Shown piece after piece: positions 16,507 through 25,623 of a stretch of DNA of 64,000 nucleotides. A model generated the notes under the pieces. The model made no database searches and had not been told where the DNA came from. It worked only from the letters and a program-made list of their open reading frames with translations. A program made the translations under genes and the position numbers. Each line of letters begins with the position of its first letter. The stretch's first letter is position 1. The stretch comes from Millisia brevis NBRC 105863 (GTDB taxonomy: Bacteria; Actinomycetota; Actinomycetes; Mycobacteriales; Mycobacteriaceae), in assembly GCF_001552615.1 (NCBI RefSeq), contig NZ_BCRN01000006.1, forward strand, positions 124,001-188,000, in the 5' to 3' direction.

Positions 16507-18474
16507 CTACGCCCAGTGCGCCGCAGTGCGCACGTGCAGGAGATCCCGGAACTGCTTGGTGGTGTTGCTCAGCAGTTCGCCGGTCCCCCAGTCGACGACC
16601 ACGCCGTAGCGACGCAGCAGGTCGAAGGAGTCGAGTTCGCCGCTGCGGTAACGACCGGCGATATCCTCGGGATCGGCGTTGAGCCACTGCTTGCGGGCGG
16701 CGCGAATGTCGTTCCGCAACGTGTCGGTGGCCGGGCCGTCGAGATCGTATCGGTCGATATCGGGGTCCACGGGCGTGATGACCACCCCGTAGTCGCGGGC
16801 GGCTCCGGCGGTGGTCACGTACCCGTCGATGACATCCTCGAGGACCGCCGCCGGGTCACGTTCGAGGGGGTCGCCGAGCCCACCTCCGCCCGCCGACGGT
16901 CGTTCGAAGGTGTCGCCAGGTTGTACCGGGACGCTGGAGAATACCGATCCGAGGAAGGACTCCTCCGGAGTTCCCCGATTCAGCCACACCCCGTGCGGGA
17001 TGGACGGCAGACCACCTTCGATACCCCAGGTGACCGAACGGGATCGGTCACAGCAATAGGACATCACCGCGTTGTCGCAGTCGGTCAGCGTGCCGCCCTT
17101 GCGCACTCCGCATCCGCCGCGGTGGAGCCCCGGTCCGCCGGAGTCCGGGATGATCGCGTGTTCGGTGGTGAGTACCGGGGTAAGACGCTCCTGACCCTCG
17201 CACGGCTGGACGGCCAGTCCCACACCGAAAACCGGTGCAGTGGCGGTCGAACCGTCCTTGGTCCGACGGCCGCCCCAGCCGCCGGCCATCCAGTCGTACC
17301 ACATGAAGAAGGGGCGATCAGGGCCGCGCGCGTCTCGGCCACCGACCAGAAGATACTCGAGGTTGAACGAGCAGGCGATCGCGCGTTCGGGGACGATTCC
17401 GGACCACAATTCGAAGATGGCGTTCATGATCTTTTCGTAAGGACCGGAACAGAAACCGGTGACCGCAATGGGCCAGCCGGCATTGACCACGGTGCCCTCC
17501 GGCCCGATCTGCGTATCGATGGCGGCGTACAGGCCGGAGTTCAACGGGACATCGGGGAAGAAGGTCTTGGTGCCGGCGACGATGCCGGAGAAAGCGGTGC
17601 CGTAACCGCAGTTCAGGAAGCTGGCTACCGCCGGCGCGCTCCCCGACAAGTCGTAGCTGAGCTGATCGCCCTCGATGGTCATTTTGACGCGGATCGGGAC
17701 CATGCCTTCGGGTTTGGAGGGATCCGAATCCAGATAGTCCTCGGTTACCCACGATCCGTCGGGCAGATCTGCGACGCGGCTTCGTACGATGCGCTCCACG
17801 TAGTCCTGGACCTCGTCCATCGCGTCGACGACGGTGTCTCGGCCGTACTTTCCGACGAGACGATGGATCTCCCGCTCGCATACCCCGGTTGCCTCGGATT
17901 GGGCATGCAGGTCGCCCATGCTGACCTCGGGCGAACGCGTATTGGCCACCAGCAGTTTGGCGACGTCCGCCAGGTAGCGACCTTCGGACCACAGACGTAC
18001 CGGGGTGATTCGCAGCCCCTCGGCGAAATGCTCGGTGGCGGTGACGTCGAAAGATCCGGGCACACTGCCGCCGATATCCGCCCAGTGCCCCTTGTTCTGT
18101 GCGAAGGCGATCAGCTGGTCGTCGGCGAAGATCGGTCGTATGAAGCTCACGTCGTTGAGGTGCGTGCCGCCGCGGTACGGATCATTGACGCAGAAGATAT
18201 CGCCGGGATTGATGTCGTCGCCGAACTCCTCGAGTACCGCCCGACACTGAAAGTGCAGTGTCCCGACATGTACGGCGATGTCCTGACTGCCCTGCATCAC
18301 GGTATTGCCGCGCGCATCGCACAATGCGGAGGAGAAGTCGCGACTGTAGATCACGAACGAGTAGCAGGTCCGCAGGATCTGTTCGCTCATCAGGTCTACG
18401 GAGGTCGCGAACGCGTTCTTCAGGACTTCGAAGGTGACCGGATCGAGCCGTCGACGGGCGGGGGCGGTACTCAC
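16507..18474 (-). CDS. hyuB: Hydantoinase B / oxoprolinase-family subunit
   Basis: 655 residues. Begins DPVTFEVLKNAFATSVDLMS, the standard HyuB opening, and carries NDPYRGGTHLNDV near 100, a family signature, plus GGPGLHRGGCGVRKGG in the C-terminal part. HyuB pairs with HyuA to hydrolyse cyclic amides (N-methylhydantoin, 5-oxoproline) with ATP, or in related enzymes to carboxylate acetone-like ketones. The GTG start at 18474 overlaps the hyuA stop (GTGA), showing tight coupling. Substrate class is inferred from the NCS1 permease downstream. Confidence 0.88.
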   Translation of the reverse strand: MSTAPARRRLDPVTFEVLKNAFATSVDLMSEQILRTCYSFVIYSRDFSSALCDARGNTVMQGSQDIAVHVGTLHFQCRAVLEEFGDDINPGDIFCVNDPYRGGTHLNDVSFIRPIFADDQLIAFAQNKGHWADIGGSVPGSFDVTATEHFAEGLRITPVRLWSEGRYLADVAKLLVANTRSPEVSMGDLHAQSEATGVCEREIHRLVGKYGRDTVVDAMDEVQDYVERIVRSRVADLPDGSWVTEDYLDSDPSKPEGMVPIRVKMTIEGDQLSYDLSGSAPAVASFLNCGYGTAFSGIVAGTKTFFPDVPLNSGLYAAIDTQIGPEGTVVNAGWPIAVTGFCSGPYEKIMNAIFELWSGIVPERAIACSFNLEYLLVGGRDARGPDRPFFMWYDWMAGGWGGRRTKDGSTATAPVFGVGLAVQPCEGQERLTPVLTTEHAIIPDSGGPGLHRGGCGVRKGGTLTDCDNAVMSYCCDRSRSVTWGIEGGLPSIPHGVWLNRGTPEESFLGSVFSSVPVQPGDTFERPSAGGGGLGDPLERDPAAVLEDVIDGYVTTAGAARDYGVVITPVDPDIDRYDLDGPATDTLRNDIRAARKQWLNADPEDIAGRYRSGELDSFDLLRRYGVVVDWGTGELLSNTTKQFRDLLHVRTAAHWA

Positions 18475-20534
18475 TGCTGCTCCTGGTGGATGTGGATGCG
18501 GATATTGCCCCACTCGTCGACAACCGCCGTGGTTGCGGGCGGTACGACGGTGGTGGAGTCGAGTTGGTCGATGATGGCCGGGCCTTCGATGGAATGACCG
18601 GCGGCGAGGTCGTCGCGGTTGTAGACCGGGGTGAGCACCCGCGCACCGATCTCGTCGAAGTAGACGTCGCGCTCCGCGAGGGCGGATGGAACGGCTTCGT
18701 CGGTCGCCTGTTGTCGGGGGAATCGTGGTTTCGGTGTTTCGCCGATCGCGCGCACACCGATCTGGTAGATCTCCACCGCGATGTCGTCGCGCCGGAAGGA
18801 GTAGTCGCGCTCGTGTTCTTCGTGAAAGAGTTCGACGGCACGATCCAGGAAGCCGTCACTGCTGTCCGCCGCGACGGTCAACGAGCGCCATTGGCCGGCG
18901 TAGCGCATGCTGATCGAGCGGTCGAGTCGCATGCGATTCGGGTCCACACCCTCGTGACGCAGCCGGGCGTGCCCCTCCTTCTCGAGTCGGCCGAACTCGA
19001 CCTCGAGTTCGGCCGGGTCCACCCGGGACGCGGTGCGTTGAAACATCGCCGACAGGTCGTGCCGGATGTCGACCAGAAGGCATCCCTGGGCCGAGGTAAT
19101 GCCCGGGTGGGCCGGCACGACGACGGTCGGTATCGACAGTTCCTTCGCGAGGGCGGCTCCGTGAAGCGCACCGGCCCCGCCGGCAACCACCAGCACGAAG
19201 TCGCGCGGATCGTAGCCGCGCCGGACCGACAGCAGGCGCACCGCGTCGGCCATGTTGGCGTTGGCGACCTGAATGATGTCCGAAGCGGCAGTGTCGAGTT
19301 CGAGGTCCAGTCGTTCGCCGATGCGGGAGCGCACCGCCTCTCGGGCCGCGTCGACATCGAGAGCGAGTTCGCCGCCGATCAGCTGGTCGCCGAGTCGGCC
19401 GAGCACCAGGTTTGCATCGGTATTCGTCGGTTCGGTTCCGCCCCGCTGATAGCAGGCCGGGCCGGGTGCGGCGCCGGCCGATTGCGGGCCGTTGCGCAGC
19501 GAGCCGGCTTCGTCGATCCACGCCAGCGAACCACCGCCTGCTCCAATGGTCAGCACCTCGATGCTGGGGAAACAGATCGGAAAGCCGTATTCGACCTGCC
19601 ACTGCTTCGTCGTGCGGATCTCGCCGTCGTAGACCAGGGAGATATCGGTGCTCGTCCCGCCCATGTCCAGACCGATCGCGTTGACATAGCCGCATCGGCC
19701 GGCGATGTCCGCTACCGCGATGGCGCCTGCGGCGATGCCCGAGGCTGCCAGCCGCACCGGGTAGCGGTCGACCATGGCCGGCGTCATCGAGCCGCCGCCG
19801 GAGTGCAGCAGCAGCAGATCACCTTCGTAGCCGTCGGATCGCAGGGAATCCTCGAGCCGGTTGACGTAGCCGCTGACCAACGGCGCGAGGACGGCATTCG
19901 CCACGGTGGTCGACGCCCGGTCGTATTCGAAGATCTCGGGGAGGATCTCGCTCGAGGTCGACACCACGACATCCGGTATCTCCTCGATCAGAATGTCGCG
20001 CATACGCTTCTCGTGGGCGGCGTTGACGTAGGAGTTCATGAAACACACGGCGACGGTCCGAACATCCTTGCGCCGCAGTACACCTGCCACTCGGCGAGCT
20101 TCCACCTCGTCGATCGGGGTGATCACTGCGCCGGCGTAGTCGATCCGTTCGGGTACCTCGTACCGGTTGCGCCGTTTGATGTAGGGCTCACCGACGTCGG
20201 CGTAGGCGTCCCACAGTTCGTCCTTCGTACCGTCGCGGATCTCGAGGATGTCGCGAAAGCCCGCGCTGCACACCATGGCGGCGGCCGGGAACCGGCGGGT
20301 GATCAGCGCATTCGTTGCGACCGTGGTTCCGTGGGAAAAGAGGGTCACACGGGAGAGGTCGATCTCGGCCGATCGAATCCCGGCCACCACCGCCTCCATC
20401 GGGTCGTGCGGTGTGGACGGCACCTTGGCCACCCGCGTGGTCTGGTCACGCTCGTCGAAGATGCATACGTCGGTGAACGTGCCGCCGACGTCGACAGCCA
20501 CACGAAGCGACTTCGCGGCTGTGTCCTGACTCAT
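18471..20534 (-). CDS. hyuA: Hydantoinase A / oxoprolinase-family ATP-binding subunit
   Basis: 687 residues. The N-terminal VAVDVGGTFTDVCIFDE and later GLDMGGTSTDISLV are the two phosphate-binding loops of the actin-like ATPase fold; GPACYQRGGTEPTNTDANLVLG is the conserved mid-protein motif. It forms the ATP-dependent ring-opening complex with HyuB. The start at 20534 is backed by GGAGA about 8 bases upstream; an open extension to 20612 runs into the divergent PucR promoter region. Expression is probably controlled by the divergent PucR protein at 20662. Confidence 0.9.
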   Translation of the reverse strand: MSQDTAAKSLRVAVDVGGTFTDVCIFDERDQTTRVAKVPSTPHDPMEAVVAGIRSAEIDLSRVTLFSHGTTVATNALITRRFPAAAMVCSAGFRDILEIRDGTKDELWDAYADVGEPYIKRRNRYEVPERIDYAGAVITPIDEVEARRVAGVLRRKDVRTVAVCFMNSYVNAAHEKRMRDILIEEIPDVVVSTSSEILPEIFEYDRASTTVANAVLAPLVSGYVNRLEDSLRSDGYEGDLLLLHSGGGSMTPAMVDRYPVRLAASGIAAGAIAVADIAGRCGYVNAIGLDMGGTSTDISLVYDGEIRTTKQWQVEYGFPICFPSIEVLTIGAGGGSLAWIDEAGSLRNGPQSAGAAPGPACYQRGGTEPTNTDANLVLGRLGDQLIGGELALDVDAAREAVRSRIGERLDLELDTAASDIIQVANANMADAVRLLSVRRGYDPRDFVLVVAGGAGALHGAALAKELSIPTVVVPAHPGITSAQGCLLVDIRHDLSAMFQRTASRVDPAELEVEFGRLEKEGHARLRHEGVDPNRMRLDRSISMRYAGQWRSLTVAADSSDGFLDRAVELFHEEHERDYSFRRDDIAVEIYQIGVRAIGETPKPRFPRQQATDEAVPSALAERDVYFDEIGARVLTPVYNRDDLAAGHSIEGPAIIDQLDSTTVVPPATTAVVDEWGNIRIHIHQEQQ

Positions 20535-20661
20535 AGGAGGTCTCCTTCGTTGAAGTGTGACCAAGTATTGACCTGGGAAAACGGCCCGGCAATTGTAGAT
20601 AGTGACGATCACCTATGCTGTGGTTGGACTTTTTCACAGATCGGTGGGTGGTGTTTCCGCC

Positions 20662-22242
20662 ATGCAAACTGACAATTTCCGGCTTGTTGATCTGCTGCTG
20701 GATCCAACCCTCGGTCTCGAGCTCGTCAGTGACTGCAGCCCGCATATGCCCCTCGCCGGCGCGCACTCGATAGAGATCGCGCACCCTTCCGACTGGCTCC
20801 AGCCGGGGACGGTCATGCTGACCACCGGCTCGCTCTTCAGCGATGCGGAGATCGCCAAGAATCCGGCGCAGGCTCTGCGTGGCCTCGTCCGCGAACTGGT
20901 CTCCGCCGGGGTGGCGGCATTGGGATACGGGGTCGGCATCGTCACCGAAGAGGTGCCCCGCCCGCTGATCGACGAGGCGAACCGACATCATTTCGCGGTC
21001 TTCAGCGTCCCGCGCGAGGTCCCCTTCATGGCGGTGATCGACCGGGTGGTCGAACAGACCCATTCCGGTGAATCGCACGTGCTGTGGCGCACCCTGGCAA
21101 TGCAGGAGCGGTTGCTCGACGCACTGGGGGCCGCCGATCCGGAGCAGGAACTGACCGCGCGGCTGGCCACGATTCTGCGGTGCAGCGTGCTGCTCTACAA
21201 CGACCTGGGCAACGTGGTGGCGTCCTCCGGCCGCGCTCCATCGCATCTGATGAAGTCCCAGTTGAAGGGTCGCTCCGGCCACCTGCGGTTCCGGGTGGGC
21301 AAGTGGTCGGTGACCGCCGACTCGATCCATCCCGGCGGGGAGCCGCACTGGCTGGTAGTTGCCTCGACCCGTCATGAGGTGCCGGACGCCCTGGCCCGCG
21401 CGACCCTCGAGATCTCCGTGCGGATGCTCAACGCGATCGAGCGATCGCGATACCGCGCCGCCGTCGAGAATCGAGCACGGCAGGCCGCATTCGTTCGCGA
21501 GTTGGTCACCGGAGAGATCGTCGACCAGTTCGGCGCCGAGGGGCATCTCGAATCGCTGCGGTTCGGGCACCGCCCGCGCCTACGCGTCTTCGTCCTGTCG
21601 TCCGCCGCGGACTACGACAACGGCCGGTGGGCAACGCGCGCGGCCACCGTGCTCGACGCGGTGGAGGACGATGCGGTCGATCTCGCTCGCCTGCTGCGGC
21701 TACCGGTCATGTTCGCTCAACTCGACGGTCGACTGGTCGGCGTCGTTCCGGCCGATATGCCCGCGCTGAGCGGCTGGATCGCGAATCTGTCCGACGGAGT
21801 GACGTGTGGGTTCTCCGAGCCCTTCCGGGATCTGCGCACAGGCGCGGAACGACTACGGAAGGCTCAGCGCGCCCTGCGCGTCGCGCAGACGCGAGGCATG
21901 CGGCATACCGAATTCGAGAATGTCGATATCGCCGACTGGTTGTTGACCGGCCACGATCGTACGACCACCGCAGCCAAGGCCGCCGAGCAATTGGCCGTCC
22001 TCGGCGAGGATTCGGGCTATGTCGAGTTTCTTCGTGTCTTCTTCGCGAACGACCTCGATGTCGGCGCGACGGCCGAATCCTTGGCCGTGCACCCGAACAC
22101 CGTGCGGCACAGGATCAAACGGATCGAATCGATGTTCGGCGAGTCGCTGCGGTCACCCGCGCTCATCACCGCGATACACCTGAGTCTGGAGGTGCTCGAA
22201 CTCGAGGATGGCCGCCGACGCCAGTCAACCCCACAGCGGTGA
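20662..22242 (+). CDS. PucR-family transcriptional regulator (hyu cluster 1)
   Basis: 526 residues. An N-terminal PucR ligand domain (about 5-130, with MLTTGSLFSDAE and LGYGVGIVTEEVPRPLIDEA), a central GGDEF-like/CdaR region, and a C-terminal HTH_30 (AESLAVHPNTVRHRIKRIES). The family activates purine, hydantoin or amino acid catabolic genes in response to an intermediate. It is divergent from hyuAB, which it most likely controls. The start at 20662 follows GGTGGGTGGTG; the earlier in-frame codons run into the promoter of hyuA. Confidence 0.88.
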   Translation: MQTDNFRLVDLLLDPTLGLELVSDCSPHMPLAGAHSIEIAHPSDWLQPGTVMLTTGSLFSDAEIAKNPAQALRGLVRELVSAGVAALGYGVGIVTEEVPRPLIDEANRHHFAVFSVPREVPFMAVIDRVVEQTHSGESHVLWRTLAMQERLLDALGAADPEQELTARLATILRCSVLLYNDLGNVVASSGRAPSHLMKSQLKGRSGHLRFRVGKWSVTADSIHPGGEPHWLVVASTRHEVPDALARATLEISVRMLNAIERSRYRAAVENRARQAAFVRELVTGEIVDQFGAEGHLESLRFGHRPRLRVFVLSSAADYDNGRWATRAATVLDAVEDDAVDLARLLRLPVMFAQLDGRLVGVVPADMPALSGWIANLSDGVTCGFSEPFRDLRTGAERLRKAQRALRVAQTRGMRHTEFENVDIADWLLTGHDRTTTAAKAAEQLAVLGEDSGYVEFLRVFFANDLDVGATAESLAVHPNTVRHRIKRIESMFGESLRSPALITAIHLSLEVLELEDGRRRQSTPQR

Positions 22243-22307
22243 TCTTCCGACCTGGAGCCGCCGCCTGCCATATGGGCGCCCGCACACACCATCGCCGAAG
22301 AGTACAA

Positions 22308-22323
22308 AGTGGTCCGGACCACT
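22308..22323. promoter_or_regulatory. 16-bp perfect palindrome AGTGGTCCGGACCACT upstream of glutamate dehydrogenase
   Basis: A perfect palindrome whose TGGTCCGGACCA core resembles sites bound by FadR/GntR-family regulators. It lies 79 bp before the glutamate dehydrogenase start. The regulator is not identified; the local PucR proteins or a GntR protein elsewhere could bind it. Confidence 0.55.
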
Positions 22324-22401
22324 GCCACTTCGTCCATCGCTCCCAAGCCGAATTGCCACGCACACTGGCGGGCAACTCTCCGACGAGCAAGGATATCCGC
22401 G

Positions 22402-25400
22402 ATGGGCATTCCCGCCACCGACACCCGTTCCTCAGCCGCGTCCGCGGAGGTGAACGAAACGGTGGAACGGCTGCTGTCCGCTCGCCGCATGGGTCCGGCG
22501 CTGCCCGCGATCCTGTTCACCTCCCCGATCGAGGCGACCGAGTATGTCGAGGGGGTGGCCCTGTGGCCCGGGGCGAGTCCGCTGCTGGCCGATATCGCCA
22601 CCCAATTCGAGCACTTCGGTCTGCGGGTGGCCGACCGCAACCTGCTAACGCTCGATGCGGACGGGGGCCTTTCGGATGCGCATCCGCGCGCCACTCCGCC
22701 GACGCTGCACCGCTTCACCTTCGCGGCAACGGGACTCGCGGACCCGAGTCGGCTGACCCTCGTCTCGGATGCCTTCACCGCCCATTTTGCCCGGGGTTTC
22801 GAGATCGACCACTTCGCGACGCTGATCATCGGCGCCGGATTGACGTGGCGCGAGGTAACACTCGTGCGTGCGGCCACCCGCTTCGTGCGCCAGGCGGGAC
22901 CCGGCTGGTCGGAGCGGTACGTGATCGAGACGCTGCAGCGCCATCGCGCGTACACGCGGGCACTGGTCGACTACTTCGCCGCGCGCTTCGACCCGGCCGC
23001 CGACCCCGACGCCGAGGCGCCGGCTCGCCGGAATGTGCAGGCGCACATCGAGACCGCGCGCACCCTCGACGAGGACCGCATCCTGCGTTCGCTGGAATCG
23101 TTTGTGACCGCCTGCGTGCGCACCAACTGGTATCAGCGCATCGCGGACGGCACCCCCGACGGTGCGGTCAAGGACTACGCCGCCTTCAAGCTCGACTCCG
23201 CCGCACTGTCGGTGGGCGGCCCCGTGGTCCCCCATCGCGAGATCTACGTCTACTCCGCTGATGTCGAGGGCATTCACGCCCGCAGCGGCGAGGTGGCCCG
23301 CGGCGGACTGCGTTTCTCGGATCGACCCGAGGACTACCGCACCGAGGTCCTCGGCCTGATGAAGACCCAGACGGTGAAGAATTCACCGATCGTGCCGGTC
23401 GGCGCCAAGGGCGCCTTCGTGCGCAAGAACCCGGAAGTCCCCGCACCGGAGGCGTATTCGATCTTCGTACGCGGCATGCTCGACGTGATCGACAATCTGG
23501 TCGACGGACGGATCGTCGAACCGGACAACACCGTCCGACGCGAGGAGCCCGATACCTATCTGGTGGTCGCCGCGGACAAGGGCACGGCGTCGTTCTCCGA
23601 TCTGGCCAACTCGATCGCCACCGAACGGGGCTACTGGCTCGGCGACGCCTTCGCCTCCGGCGGGTCGACCGGTTACGACCACAAGGCGATGGCCATCACC
23701 GCGCGCGGAGCCTGGGTGTCGGTGCGCCGCCACCTCGAGTCCCTCGGGATCGACGCCGCGGTCGACCCGTTCACCGTGGTCGGGATCGGCGATATGTCGG
23801 GCGACGTCTTCGGCAATGGGATGCTGCTGTCGCCGGCGATCCGACTGGTGGCCGCCTTCGACCACCGCCACATCTTCATCGACCCGCACCCACCGGCCGA
23901 GCGCGCCTTCGCCGAACGCCGACGCCTGTTCGGTCTGCGCGGCTCCTCCTGGGACGACTACGACCGGGACGCGATCTCGGCGGGCGGCGGCGTGTGGCCC
24001 CGATCGGCGAAGCGGATCCCGCTGTCGCCCGAAGCGGCGGCCGCGCTGGGCATCACCGCGACCGAACTGTCGGCCCCGGACCTGATCAAGGCGATCCAGA
24101 CGGCTCCGGTCGACCTGTTCTGGAACGGCGGAATCGGCACCTACGTCAAGTCGAGCCGGGAGGTGCACGGCGACGCGGCCGACCCGGTCAACGACGCCGT
24201 CCGCGTGGACGCGGCCGACCTGCGGTGCCGGATCGTCGGCGAGGGGGGCAATCTCGGCTTCACGCAGCGCGCCCGCATCGAGTACGCCCTCGGCGGCGGC
24301 CTGATCAACGCGGACTTCATCGACAATGCCGCCGGCGTCGCCAGTTCCGATCTCGAGGTCAATCTCAAGATCGCGCTCGACGTGGCGGTCCGGGCCGGCG
24401 ATATCGACGTGCCGGAACGCAACGCCCTGCTGGCGTCGGCGCAGGAAGATGTCGCGCGGGCCGTGCTGAACAACAGTGAGAGCCAGTCGCTGGCGATCGA
24501 CCTCGCGTCGGCGCAGGCACCCCGGTTGCTCGCCCGCCACCAGCGGTTGATCGGCAACCTCGAGGATCGCAACGGCATCAGCCGCGCGGGCGAGGTGCTG
24601 CCCGACGGCAAGGAACTGTCGCTGCGGGCGCAGGCCGGCGTCGGACTGAGCCGTCCCGAAATCGCCGTGCTGCTGGCGCAATCGAAGAACGTGGTGCGCG
24701 ACGAATTGTTGGCGTCGTCGGTGCCGGAGGATGCCGCCTTCGCCGGGGCGCTGCCCGCCTACTTCCCCGAAGGGCTGCGGGCGGTCCTCGGGGATCGGAT
24801 CCGCACCCACCGTCTCGCCCGCGAGATCATCGCCACCACGATCGCCGACGACCTGATCAACCATGTCGGCCCCGGCCTGATCTATCAGCTCGAGGAGCGC
24901 CTGGGGGTCGGTTCGGCGGACGTGGCGCGCGCCTATGCGGTGGTGCGCGGCGTCTTCGACGTCGACGCGATGTGGCGGTACGCCCGCGACCGCGACGATC
25001 TGAGCGCCGCCGAACGGCGGGCGTTGCTGTCCCGGCTGCAGCACTTCATCGAACGCACCGCCTCCTGGCTGCTGCGCCGCCGACCCGGTCCGATCGACAT
25101 CCCCTCCGAGATCGCCCGCTACCGACCGGCGGCGCTCGAGGCCGCGGCGGATCCGGCCGCCGCCGTCGACCGGATCGCCGCCGGCTCGGGCGGTCCCGTC
25201 GAGGTGCTCGATCACACCGAGACCGCGCAGCGGTACGGCTCGACCCCGGCCACGGCGGCGGAGGTGTACGCGCAAACCGGCCGGGGTCTCGGTCTGGACT
25301 GGCTGGCCGGCCGGATCGAGGAGCACACCCCGATCGGCTGGTGGGACGGGATGGCCATCTCCACCGTCCGCGATGCCCTCGCCGACAATCATCACGCGCT

Positions 25401-25623
25401 GGTGGGGGCGATCCTGGATCGGGAACCGGAGGGCGGCGACCGATACACCTCGTGGCGGGACCGTCGCGGCGAGCAGGTCGATCGCTTCACCCGGCTGATC
25501 GCGGAACTGCGCCGCGACGGCACGATCGACATCGCCCGCGCCTGCACGGTCAACGCCGAATTGGATCTGCTCGTGCGCGCCACTCGCGCATCGGGGGATC
25601 TCGGGAAGATGATCTCAGGGTGA
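22402..25623 (+). CDS. gdh: Large NAD-dependent glutamate dehydrogenase
   Basis: 1073 residues, the shorter class of large NAD-glutamate dehydrogenases. The catalytic core contains GGLRFSDRPEDYRTEVLGLM followed by KTQTVKNSPIVPVGAKGAF (substrate lysines), and the nucleotide fold includes VVGIGDMSGDVFGNGMLLS. It oxidises glutamate to 2-oxoglutarate and ammonia with NAD, a catabolic role. The ATG at 22402 with AAGGAT upstream is preferred to the open extension. It overlaps the next gene, a PucR regulator, by GTGA, implying coupled expression. The context (amino acid permease, aminotransferase operon) fits growth on amino acids as carbon and nitrogen source. Confidence 0.9.
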   Translation: MGIPATDTRSSAASAEVNETVERLLSARRMGPALPAILFTSPIEATEYVEGVALWPGASPLLADIATQFEHFGLRVADRNLLTLDADGGLSDAHPRATPPTLHRFTFAATGLADPSRLTLVSDAFTAHFARGFEIDHFATLIIGAGLTWREVTLVRAATRFVRQAGPGWSERYVIETLQRHRAYTRALVDYFAARFDPAADPDAEAPARRNVQAHIETARTLDEDRILRSLESFVTACVRTNWYQRIADGTPDGAVKDYAAFKLDSAALSVGGPVVPHREIYVYSADVEGIHARSGEVARGGLRFSDRPEDYRTEVLGLMKTQTVKNSPIVPVGAKGAFVRKNPEVPAPEAYSIFVRGMLDVIDNLVDGRIVEPDNTVRREEPDTYLVVAADKGTASFSDLANSIATERGYWLGDAFASGGSTGYDHKAMAITARGAWVSVRRHLESLGIDAAVDPFTVVGIGDMSGDVFGNGMLLSPAIRLVAAFDHRHIFIDPHPPAERAFAERRRLFGLRGSSWDDYDRDAISAGGGVWPRSAKRIPLSPEAAAALGITATELSAPDLIKAIQTAPVDLFWNGGIGTYVKSSREVHGDAADPVNDAVRVDAADLRCRIVGEGGNLGFTQRARIEYALGGGLINADFIDNAAGVASSDLEVNLKIALDVAVRAGDIDVPERNALLASAQEDVARAVLNNSESQSLAIDLASAQAPRLLARHQRLIGNLEDRNGISRAGEVLPDGKELSLRAQAGVGLSRPEIAVLLAQSKNVVRDELLASSVPEDAAFAGALPAYFPEGLRAVLGDRIRTHRLAREIIATTIADDLINHVGPGLIYQLEERLGVGSADVARAYAVVRGVFDVDAMWRYARDRDDLSAAERRALLSRLQHFIERTASWLLRRRPGPIDIPSEIARYRPAALEAAADPAAAVDRIAAGSGGPVEVLDHTETAQRYGSTPATAAEVYAQTGRGLGLDWLAGRIEEHTPIGWWDGMAISTVRDALADNHHALVGAILDREPEGGDRYTSWRDRRGEQVDRFTRLIAELRRDGTIDIARACTVNAELDLLVRATRASGDLGKMISG

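Noticed and set aside
16516-20672. Two long plus-strand frames of about 700 codons
   Set aside because: They mirror hyuB and hyuA exactly and contain no recognisable domain; residue content is typical of antisense frames.
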